Of a DNA stretch of 44,011 nucleotides, positions 16,115 to 23,608 are shown piece by piece. The first letter of the stretch is position 1, and the number at the start of each line of letters is the position of its first letter. The DNA is from an uncultured Clostridia bacterium (GTDB lineage: Bacteria; Bacillota; Clostridia; Christensenellales; CAG-138). Under the pieces are notes generated by a model that did no database searches, was not told where the DNA came from, and was given only the letters and a program-made list of their open reading frames with translations. The DNA is taken from NCBI GenBank assembly GCA_934633695.1, contig CAKTYT010000014.1, positions 1-44,011 on the forward strand. Reading direction: 5' to 3'. Position numbers and translations under genes: made by a program.

Positions 16115-17488
16115 TTATTCCTTTGCTGCAAGAGCAATCATTGCATCTGCAATCATATAGCAGTTGAACATCAGTTCGTCGATGCCGATGAACTCGTCGG
16201 GCATATGGACAGGACCCGAAATGCCTTCCTGCTCACAGCCGAATGCTACTGCATTGGGGAATGCACGAGCATATGTGCCGCCGCCAATTGCGAGAGGTTC
16301 TTTGCGTGTGCCGGTACGTTCAGCATAGACGTCAAGGAGCTTGCTGACAAGTTCGCTGTCGGCAGGGATGAAGTGTCCGTCCTGCTGCTTTTCGTGGACA
16401 CATACGGGGTTGAATGCAGAAAGTGCATTCATGAGCTTTGTGCGGACTTCGTTCACGTCAAGGCTGATGGGATAACGGAAGTCAATGGAGAGCTCAAAAC
16501 CGTCTTCGTTCCATTCGATAACACCAGGGTTCATGGACAGCCTGCCGCTCGCATCCTGCCTATCAAGATCGAGACTTTCACCGTGCATGTCAAACTTGAA
16601 CTTATCATGCAGGATTGAGACGGTACGCCTGTCTTCGCCTTCAAGGGGAAGCTCATTGATCAGGGAGAATGCGGCCTGCATTGCGTTTTTACCCATTTCA
16701 GGCATTGAACCATGGGCATCAAGACCAATTATGGTTATTTCCGTTCCGTTTTCAACAGCGGAAAGCTCAACGCCGAAACCCATTGAACGAATTGATTCAA
16801 CATGCTTTTCAACATCGGAAAGAGCAACGGGAACGAACACCCTGCACTTACCGCAGACAACGTTTGCACGGGTACCACCGTTAAGCCTGATATTTGTTTT
16901 CGCACTGCACTTTATTGTTGCATGGTAGATTCCCTTCTCAGAGTTAACGACCGGGTAATCTGCATCCGGTGAAAAGCTGAGCGTGGGGATTTCGGCGACT
17001 TCACGGTAATGATTCATGCAGCCCCAACCGGTTTCTTCATTTGTGCCGAGGATAATCCTGATCCTGCGGCGGAGAGGAATTCCTGCTTCCTTAATTGCCG
17101 CAAGAGCATAAATTGCACAGATGGCAGGACCTTTGTCATCCATTGCCCCTCTGCCGAAAATCTTGCCGTCGGCAATTTCGGCACCATAGGGGGCATGGGT
17201 CCAGCCTTCACCCTCCGGAACAACGTCAACATGGCATACAACACCGAGCATTTCATCTCCGCAGCCGTAGTCGATGCAGCCGGCGTAGCCGTCAAGATTC
17301 TCAGTTTTGAAACCAAAACTTTTGCCAAGGTTCAATGCGTGCTCAAGTGCATCGCGGACGGCGGCACCGAATGGAGCGTCTTCGCCTGCAGGTGCTGCTT
17401 CAACGCTCGGAAAGCGAATACTTTCGCGAACGGATTCAACCAGTTCATTCCGGTGATTCTTGATAAAAAGGTCAACAGTTTTATTCAT
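16115..17488 (-). CDS. pepV: PepV-type dipeptidase (M20 metallopeptidase)
   Basis: This cytoplasmic M20A enzyme hydrolyses dipeptides with two zinc ions. The 457-residue product shows the ligand series: H in VVCHVDVVPEGEGW, D in GRGAMDDKGP, the catalytic-base and ligand glutamates in TNEETGWG, D in FSPDADYPV, and the last His in GPVHMPDE near the C-terminus. The lid domain sits between about 185 and 345. A strong ribosome binding site (AAAGGATT) and a vegetative promoter at 17524-17552 precede it. It may be cotranscribed with pepF downstream; no terminator with a - strand U-tract separates them. Confidence 0.94.
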   Translation of the reverse strand: MNKTVDLFIKNHRNELVESVRESIRFPSVEAAPAGEDAPFGAAVRDALEHALNLGKSFGFKTENLDGYAGCIDYGCGDEMLGVVCHVDVVPEGEGWTHAPYGAEIADGKIFGRGAMDDKGPAICAIYALAAIKEAGIPLRRRIRIILGTNEETGWGCMNHYREVAEIPTLSFSPDADYPVVNSEKGIYHATIKCSAKTNIRLNGGTRANVVCGKCRVFVPVALSDVEKHVESIRSMGFGVELSAVENGTEITIIGLDAHGSMPEMGKNAMQAAFSLINELPLEGEDRRTVSILHDKFKFDMHGESLDLDRQDASGRLSMNPGVIEWNEDGFELSIDFRYPISLDVNEVRTKLMNALSAFNPVCVHEKQQDGHFIPADSELVSKLLDVYAERTGTRKEPLAIGGGTYARAFPNAVAFGCEQEGISGPVHMPDEFIGIDELMFNCYMIADAMIALAAKE

Positions 17489-17523
17489 TTTGGATATGAA
17501 TCCTTTCTTATTTTTACATGCTA

Positions 17524-17552
17524 ATTATACTCCGAACGGAGCATGTTTTCAA
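17524..17552 (-). promoter_or_regulatory. Promoter of pepV with an inverted repeat in the spacer
   Basis: On the - strand TTGAAA and TATAAT are 17 nt apart. The spacer holds the inverted repeat CTCCG-TT-CGGAG, which could be a repressor operator. Confidence 0.7.
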
Positions 17553-17592
17553 TAGGCAGAGATGGAATATGGTGAGAATTTCCGTACATTTG

Positions 17593-17617
17593 GAAAAGGG
17601 CATCGAAACCTGATGCC
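17593..17617 (-). terminator. Weak terminator after the MATE pseudogene
   Basis: On the - strand GGCATC pairs with GATGCC (17599-17617), followed by CTTTTCC. A further AGGCAT/ATGCCT pair lies just upstream, between it and the end of the pseudogene. Confidence 0.4.
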
Positions 17618-17655
17618 GAAAATAGGCATGATCCGCCGCATAGATGCCTTAAAAT

Positions 17656-19039
17656 TTAGACATCACACTCAAGCCTTAAGTTTTTCGTGGATTGACGCTG
17701 ACGCATTTTCAGGATGATAACAAAGGCTAATATTTCAAATGAAGCGGTAATGATCCAACAAATCGGATAGGAAACGTAAATCGATTCAAGCGAGCCAACT
17801 TTTTTTGCAATTGTCAGTATCCATCCGATGCGAAATACGCACGAGCCAATGAAGCTTATGAGCATGGAAGGAGTTGAGCTGCCAAGCCCGTGTTAGCAGC
17901 CTGAGGCAATGTTCATTGCCGCACAAAAGCCGAAAAAACAGCACATATATTTCATTCGAATTACTCCGATGGAGATGGTGCTTGGATCAGTATTGAAAAA
18001 ACCGAGAACCTCAGGGGCGATAGCAAAGAGAAGAAAACCAAGAATCTCACCGACACTCAGTCCGCCGACTATTCCAATAAGGGCCGTTTTCTTTACATGT
18101 GAAAAATTACCCGCTCCGTAGTTTTGCCCGACAAAGGCGGAACTCGCTTGGCTGAACCCGGAAATAACAATAGCAAGCAGTCCTTCTATACTGCTTGCAG
18201 CCGTGTTTCCGTTAATGGCTGTTTTACCGAAGTTGTTGATAGCGGCTTGTATAATTACAACAGAGATCGTCATCAGAAAATTGGAAATACCCGATGGGAC
18301 CCCTATCCTCAAAATCTGCATCAAGGTCGGACCAGTAAACTTTAGGTCTTTTATCAGAATGTGCCATTCTTCTTTTGAAACGAAAAATGGCGAACGATGA
18401 AGGCCGCAGAGAGGTATTGCGAAACTACCGTTGCAATTGCAACACCCTCTGCCTCCATCGTTAAGCCTATGACGAACACGAGATTAAGAACAACATTGAC
18501 GACACCTCCGATTGTGATGTAGATCAAGGGACGCCTGGTATCGCCGCCTGCCTGAATGATACCGCTGCCGAAATTATAAATAAGCATGGCAGGCATGGAC
18601 AAAAAAACAAGTCTCATGTATGCCGAAGCAGCGGGAATGACTTCCTGCGGACAATTGAGAAGCGGAAGAAGCGGCTCTGCAACAAATTGTCCGACAGCCG
18701 CAAGAACAACGCCGCAGGAGACGGCGAGCATGGCGGACGTGCCTACTAAAGCCTTTAGAGAATAGAGAAGGGATATCACCAGCACCAAAGCACTTGGCTG
18801 CTATCAGCTGCATCCAATCGAAAGACCCATAATGTTGTGATGAGGCTGATAGAAACTGTTGTTGATCCGACTGCTGCAAATGCAACATCACTCGCAAAAT
18901 TGCTGACGACTGCTGTGTCTGCCAGATTGAAGCTCATTTGAAGCAGACCCGACAAAACAACCGGAATCGCATATCTGAGCATGTTTCGACCGAGCTCACC
19001 TTCAGTCATTTTTATTGTTTCAAGCGAAATTTTCATCAT
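17656..19039 (-). pseudogene. MATE-family efflux transporter, disrupted by frameshifts and a stop
   Basis: Read across frames, the stretch encodes a nearly full-length MATE multidrug/Na+ antiporter of about 455 residues: start MKISLETIKMTEGELGRNML, then RYAIPVVLSGLLQ, MGLSIG, AAKCFGAGD, FGSGIIQAGGDTRRPL, LRIGVPSG and FVGQNYGAGN. Several lesions break it. There are at least two and probably three frameshifts between about 18780 and 18840. A one-base shift lies in the run AAAAGAAG near 18370, where the correct frame would read EWHILIKDLKF. An in-frame TAA sits at 17893-17895 inside a segment that otherwise continues GLGSSTPSMLISFIG. The promoter, operator and ribosome binding site (AAGGA) are intact. 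Sequencing errors could mimic this, but five lesions in one gene favour true decay. Confidence 0.85.
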
Positions 19040-19066
19040 TGACAGTTCCTTGAATTCAGCTATAAT
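19039..19066 (+). promoter_or_regulatory. Promoter of the MerR regulator gene
   Basis: Consensus TTGACA (19039-19044) and TATAAT (19061-19066) lie 16 nt apart, overlapping the start of the divergent MATE pseudogene. The predicted transcript starts just before the MerR operator, so the regulator may repress itself. Confidence 0.7.
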
Positions 19067-19067
19067 G

Positions 19068-19098
19068 AGTATAAGGGGTAACGTAACGTTACAGTCAA
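19068..19098 (-). promoter_or_regulatory. MerR-type promoter of the MATE gene with 19-bp spacer
   Basis: On the - strand TTGACT and TATACT are separated by 19 bp, the over-long spacing that MerR-family activators correct by twisting DNA. The spacer contains the palindromic operator at 19078-19092. Confidence 0.75.
19078..19092. promoter_or_regulatory. MerR operator
   Basis: GTAACGTAACGTTAC is a perfect inverted repeat (GTAACG-TAA-CGTTAC) placed centrally between the -35 and -10 of the MATE promoter, exactly where MerR-family dimers bind. Confidence 0.75.
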
Positions 19099-19137
19099 GG
19101 GGTTTTGATGCCTTTCTATTTTTTTTCGGAGAAAAAT

Positions 19138-19869
19138 ATGAACACAAAAGAATTTGCAAAGAGCTGCGGAGTTGAGAAACGCACACTGTTCTACTACGAT
19201 GAAATCGGACTGCTTAAACCGGTCAGAGTGCGTGAAAACGGGTACAGGGAATATTCCGAGATGCAGCTTGTTACAATGGAAACGATAAAATTGCTGCAAT
19301 CAGCCGGGTTGAGCCTTGCGGAGATCAAAGAGGTGCTTTCAAACGAAATTCCGGGTAAAAATATTGAAATAATCAACGAATGCGAAAAGCGTGTTCAGGA
19401 AAAAATTCGACATTTGAGCGACGGAAGAAATTATCTCATCCACCGTATGGCACTCAGGGAAAGCTACATGAAAAACATCGGAAGAGAACTCTTCGTCGAA
19501 TATATGGAGGAAAGGAAACTTGCCATTTTGAAGCTAGAGTATCGCCCGCATATGCAGGTCGGGTACAGAAGTGTTGGGCATTATCTCGGTGTTGCTGAGG
19601 AGCCGGAAACTCTCCGCCCGAAATATTTTTTCAAATATGCATTGGAGGACGATAAAGAGACAGTTGTTTTTCCGGAAGGGAAATACATATGTAAATTCGT
19701 AAAGAACAATGAAGGCATTTTTATTCCTGCAATAATAATGGAGTTTGAAAATATGCTCCGCAAGCAGAAAATCGAGACAACAGGTCTTATCTACATTGAG
19801 GACCTTCCGAATTGGCTTGTTGACAATTCTTCAAGAGTGATTCTGCGTATTTCGGCGAAATTAAAGTGA
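19138..19869 (+). CDS. MerR-family transcriptional regulator
   Basis: This 243-residue activator has an N-terminal winged helix-turn-helix (MNTKEFAKSCGVEKRTLFYYDEIGLLKPVR..NGYREY), a dimerisation coiled coil (about 75-110) and a C-terminal effector-binding region of about 120 residues resembling BmrR/GyrI-like ligand domains. The ATG at 19138 follows GGAG with 6 nt spacing; the open frame extends upstream, but the MerR domain begins here. It diverges from the MATE gene and its operator lies in that promoter, so it is very likely a drug-responsive activator of the transporter, which is now broken. Other targets cannot be excluded. Confidence 0.92.
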   Translation: MNTKEFAKSCGVEKRTLFYYDEIGLLKPVRVRENGYREYSEMQLVTMETIKLLQSAGLSLAEIKEVLSNEIPGKNIEIINECEKRVQEKIRHLSDGRNYLIHRMALRESYMKNIGRELFVEYMEERKLAILKLEYRPHMQVGYRSVGHYLGVAEEPETLRPKYFFKYALEDDKETVVFPEGKYICKFVKNNEGIFIPAIIMEFENMLRKQKIETTGLIYIEDLPNWLVDNSSRVILRISAKLK

Positions 19870-19907
19870 TTTTCAGAACAACACGAATATAATACATTTT
19901 AATGGAA

Positions 19908-19936
19908 TTGACAATTGCAATTCGGGGTGCTAAAAT
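19908..19936 (+). promoter_or_regulatory. Promoter of the 907-residue dockerin protein gene
   Basis: TTGACA (19908-19913) and TAAAAT (19931-19936) are 17 nt apart. About 83 nt of untranslated leader follows, up to the start at 20026. Confidence 0.7.
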
Positions 19937-20025
19937 ACCCTGCAACTGGTGCCGCCTGAATGCAATATCGGTGGGTGAGGATATTTGTACAGAGCTCAGG
20001 CATCTGTTATTTTATGGAGGAAAAC

Positions 20026-22749
20026 ATGAAAAACATCAAAAGAATGTTTGCTGTTATGCTCGCAGCTGCAATGCTTATGACTTGCATGGCATTTAATATG
20101 CCGCTGACGGCTGAGAACAACAGCAGCAGAGTTGAGAGATTCAACGACAATGGTGATTACCCCGTTAAATCACTCAACAGCAGCTACAACGGTATTGCGT
20201 TTAATGCTGTCAACAATGCAGTAAACACTGCAAAGGGAAACCTTTCGTCAAACGCCTTTGCCGGCGGAACGACGGTTATAGGTTATTCGCGCAATAAGTT
20301 CGGCAACGGGAGCACTTATCAGCCTTATGCTGCATGGGTTATGTTTGACATAACTGATCCCGCAAACACCCTGACTGAGCTTTCACGCGGCGGTGTGGAA
20401 TTCTATGAATCCGCATACGACGGAGAACTCATCTACGGTCTTGATACGGACAACAATTTCTATTCAGTTGATCCCGAAACCTTTGAGGCAACGAGAATCA
20501 CGTCCGTCTCCGGCAGCGTCAACACCATGACATATGATTGGGAGCATGACACGTTCTACATCCTCGACGGCGACTGCCGCATTCGCGAACTCCGCAAGGA
20601 TGGCTCACTCGGAACGGCAATCACCCCCGGCGGTGGTGTGCTTCTCATTGCACCCCTTGCTTACATTGGCAATGGTGAATTCATGAGCCTCGACTTCATG
20701 AGCCGTAAGTATGTCAAGATAGACATGAGCGGAAACGTTACCATGCTCGCAGACTCCGACGGTCAGCAGGGCTGGTCCGCAAGCATGACCTACAACCGCA
20801 ATGACGGCAAGTGCTATATCTGCTACACCAACCTTCAGAACGGTGATGATACGTCAAGCATCGGTTTCTGGTCAAAGCTCTATGCAGTGGACACGACTAC
20901 TGGTGAATCCGAATTCATCGACTTTATCGGTGAGGAACTCGGTGTTTACGTTATGGGTATGTTCTTTGCAGACTTTGCAGGCGGTGAAGAACCCGAACAT
21001 ACTCTTGATGAAGCAATGAATCTTGTACCTGATGCTCTTCACTTTGAAACTGATGGCGATTACCCCTGGGTACCCGTGGTTTTCAAAGACATCCTGTGCG
21101 GTGCGAGCGGAAACCAGGATAGGCCCGAAACCTCAAGCACAGTCAGCACCACTGTTCAACTCAATGCAGGCGATGTTCTTCGCTTCGATTGGGCGGTCAG
21201 CTGCCGCGAAGACTTTGAGGAATTTGCTTTTGCGGTAAATGGTACTGATGTTGAAGTCATTTCCGGTATGCAAGAAGAGTTTACCCCGTACGATTACGTC
21301 GTTACGGAGGCAGGCGAATACACCTTCAGCTGGACATACAGAAAACAGACCATATGGAGTGAAGGACAGGATAGGGGCTTTGTCAGGAACGTTTATACAG
21401 GTGCCCCCATTGAAGATGAGAGCGTGAGCTTTGCAGAAGAAAATGTCAGCGTACGCAGGAATCTTTCCACTCAGTTTGAATGGACGGTTGAGCCTTACTA
21501 TGCTTATGACAAGACGGTTACGTTTACCTCGTCAAATACGGATATTGCAGTCGTCGATGCAAACGGTGTCGTTTACGGCATTGGTGAGGGAACAGCTGTT
21601 ATAACTGCAACGACTCAGGCAGGCAACAGTGCACAGTGTGTTGTCACTGTTATCGAAGCAATCCCGCATACCAAGATTTATGCTTATCAGACGCAGACGA
21701 ACAACATGATATCCTTCTTTGCGGATGATGCCGGTCACATTCAGCAGATAGGCACACCTGCGGTCGGTACATTTGCAATGACCTATGCCCATGGTGTCGT
21801 TTACGGTGTGGATGAAGAAGGCTATTTCTTCACGAGTACTCCCGGTTCAACTCAGATGACTCGTGTCGGTCATACCGGAGCTTCCATGATAACTTCGATG
21901 GCGTACAATTATGCCGACAGCTGCTTCTATGCAGTTGGCTATACTGTACAGAGCAGGTGGGATCTTTACAGGATCGATCCCGCAACAGGTATTGCAACTG
22001 TTGTAGGTCAGCCGCAGACGACCGACAGAGATCCCCTCTGGACATTTGCAATCACGACTGACGGACGTGCATACGGCATAACCGCTTCATCCGGTATCCT
22101 GTATCAGGTTGACCTTGCAACTGCTGAAACAACTGAAATCGGATTCACCGGCTGTCCCGGTGTTGGCTATTGTCAGTCTCTTATCTACGACCATGACAAC
22201 AATATTATGTTGTGGGCGGCATACTGGGAGAACGATTCTAACGGCATGCGTGAAGTTGACCTGACTACAGGTATGTCAACTGCGATCGGCGATGTTGAGA
22301 ACGATGCACAGATTTGCGGCGGCTACATGGTTCCCTCCTGGGACGATCCCTCAATTCCTCAGGAAGTTACCATTACCTTTGTTTATATGGTTGATGGCGA
22401 ATGGGTATCCGTGCCTGTTACCGTTGCTTACGGCGAAGGTGCCACTGCTCCTGCGGTTCCCTCCGAACAGCCCCACGAACCGACCGCACTCTTGTTTGTC
22501 GGCTGGGATATAGACTTTACACACGTTTACCAGGATATGACAGTTACCGCTCAGTACGCTCAGCTTGGTGATGTTGATATGGATGGAGAGATTCGAATCA
22601 GCGATGCAACAATAATTGCACGCAGGGCACTTGGTCTTGTTGATCTTGACGAAGTTCAGCTTATGCTTGCCGATGTGGACCGTGACGGTGAAGTCACTTT
22701 CATTGATGCAGTTCGTGTGCTTCGAATTGCAATGGGCCTTGCTCAATAA
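20026..22749 (+). CDS. Large secreted protein: propeller-like repeats, Ig-like domain and dockerin
   Basis: This 907-residue protein has a signal peptide (1-29, ending LTA). A beta-propeller-like region (about 50-320) follows, with repeated units such as YGLDTDNNFYSVDPETFEA. A BIG2-type Ig-like domain lies at about 468-545 (TFTSSNTDIAVVDANGVVYG..GTAVITATT). A second propeller-like region (about 550-760) reads YRIDPATGIATVVG. An InlB-like beta-grasp repeat (about 770-845, LFVGWDIDFTHVYQDMTVTAQY) precedes the C-terminal dockerin (848-907, DVDMDGEIRISD and DVDRDGEVTFID). GGAGG precedes ATG 20026. No catalytic motif was recognised, so it is probably a surface or scaffold-attached binding protein. 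Confidence 0.85.
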   Translation: MKNIKRMFAVMLAAAMLMTCMAFNMPLTAENNSSRVERFNDNGDYPVKSLNSSYNGIAFNAVNNAVNTAKGNLSSNAFAGGTTVIGYSRNKFGNGSTYQPYAAWVMFDITDPANTLTELSRGGVEFYESAYDGELIYGLDTDNNFYSVDPETFEATRITSVSGSVNTMTYDWEHDTFYILDGDCRIRELRKDGSLGTAITPGGGVLLIAPLAYIGNGEFMSLDFMSRKYVKIDMSGNVTMLADSDGQQGWSASMTYNRNDGKCYICYTNLQNGDDTSSIGFWSKLYAVDTTTGESEFIDFIGEELGVYVMGMFFADFAGGEEPEHTLDEAMNLVPDALHFETDGDYPWVPVVFKDILCGASGNQDRPETSSTVSTTVQLNAGDVLRFDWAVSCREDFEEFAFAVNGTDVEVISGMQEEFTPYDYVVTEAGEYTFSWTYRKQTIWSEGQDRGFVRNVYTGAPIEDESVSFAEENVSVRRNLSTQFEWTVEPYYAYDKTVTFTSSNTDIAVVDANGVVYGIGEGTAVITATTQAGNSAQCVVTVIEAIPHTKIYAYQTQTNNMISFFADDAGHIQQIGTPAVGTFAMTYAHGVVYGVDEEGYFFTSTPGSTQMTRVGHTGASMITSMAYNYADSCFYAVGYTVQSRWDLYRIDPATGIATVVGQPQTTDRDPLWTFAITTDGRAYGITASSGILYQVDLATAETTEIGFTGCPGVGYCQSLIYDHDNNIMLWAAYWENDSNGMREVDLTTGMSTAIGDVENDAQICGGYMVPSWDDPSIPQEVTITFVYMVDGEWVSVPVTVAYGEGATAPAVPSEQPHEPTALLFVGWDIDFTHVYQDMTVTAQYAQLGDVDMDGEIRISDATIIARRALGLVDLDEVQLMLADVDRDGEVTFIDAVRVLRIAMGLAQ

Positions 22750-22762
22750 ACGATAGTAATGA

Positions 22763-22803
22763 GATAGGCTGCCGCGTTTTCGTGATGCGGCAGCCTATTT
22801 TTA
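22763..22803 (+). terminator. Strong terminator of the 907-residue dockerin gene
   Basis: A perfect 12-bp stem (ATAGGCTGCCGC with GCGGCAGCCTAT) is followed by TTTTTAT, 14 nt after the stop codon. Confidence 0.93.
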
Positions 22804-22851
22804 TGCGAAATATCCGGAACATTGCAATTCGTAGCAGAATTGAGGCAATGT

Positions 22852-23424
22852 TTATCTGATGAACTCAACGGAATATGCACCAAGCACCTGTTTGCAGGGG
22901 ATAATCGCTGCATTTTCCGCTGAAAAAGTCTTTTTTGGGTAAATCGTATTGATCTTTGAAGGGTATGCGGGGAGTGTTTTGCCGAGACTGACGCCGTGAG
23001 CATCTTCATTCGTAAATTTCCACTGAAAGCAGCAATCACAGAACTCTTTATTGCAGTTAATTTTCTCAGGAGCTTTCAGCATTACGGTTTCCCCAATAAA
23101 ATAACAGCCTGAGTTGTCTCTCTCAGTCGGACAGGAACCCTCGATTCCGACACCGGTAAAAGAAATTTCCAAAAAAGAGGTTTTGAATGTTACATTTTTA
23201 CCGTTGATCTCAAAGGGAACATTGTTCCAGTTTGCAATATTAAGCCAGCCCTTGGTATCTCCTTTCTTTACGGCGGTATTGAACTCCACATATCCGTTCA
23301 AATTATCCTGAATTTCGGCATTTATGCGGAGTACAGGACGTAGGGAATCATAACCATCGGGCATAATTGCACGGAGACGGTCATGCTCTGCTTCATAAGC
23401 CATCACAAATTGTTTAACGTTCAT
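22852..23424 (-). CDS. Conserved protein of unknown function
   Basis: This 190-residue soluble protein has no signal peptide or membrane helix. It contains a striking MPDGYDSLRPVLRINAEI segment near residue 22 and a C-terminal part rich in Cys (NCNKEFCDCCFQWKF, about 125-140) that might bind metal. I recall similar unannotated proteins in Clostridia but know no function. ATG at 23424 is preferred over GTG at 23430, because GGTGAGG lies at a proper distance. A promoter with TATAAT (23469-23474) precedes it. It is monocistronic, lying between two dockerin genes without clear relation to them. Confidence 0.75.
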   Translation of the reverse strand: MNVKQFVMAYEAEHDRLRAIMPDGYDSLRPVLRINAEIQDNLNGYVEFNTAVKKGDTKGWLNIANWNNVPFEINGKNVTFKTSFLEISFTGVGIEGSCPTERDNSGCYFIGETVMLKAPEKINCNKEFCDCCFQWKFTNEDAHGVSLGKTLPAYPSKINTIYPKKTFSAENAAIIPCKQVLGAYSVEFIR

Positions 23425-23468
23425 TTTCACCTCACCACTTCTGCTTGAGTATGATATAGATCGGGTGA

Positions 23469-23497
23469 ATTATAACATGAGGAGCCAAAAAAGTCAT
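23469..23497 (-). promoter_or_regulatory. Promoter of the 22852-23424 gene
   Basis: On the - strand ATGACT and a perfect TATAAT are 17 nt apart, about 45 nt before the start codon. Confidence 0.55.
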
Positions 23498-23546
23498 CCG
23501 ATAACAAGCTTATTACGAAAAAAGGCAACCACAATGTGGATAAACA

Positions 23547-23580
23547 AAATGCCCGCCGCATACTGACGGTCAGGCATTTT
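23547..23580. terminator. Hairpin after the 790-residue dockerin gene
   Basis: AAAATGCC pairs with GGCATTTT around an inner CCG/CGG pairing. On the - strand it follows the stop of the 790-residue gene by about 30 nt. The U-tract (TTTTGTTT) is built into the arm. Confidence 0.6.
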
Positions 23581-23608
23581 GCATTATAAATCAAATATCA
23601 GCGGCCGA

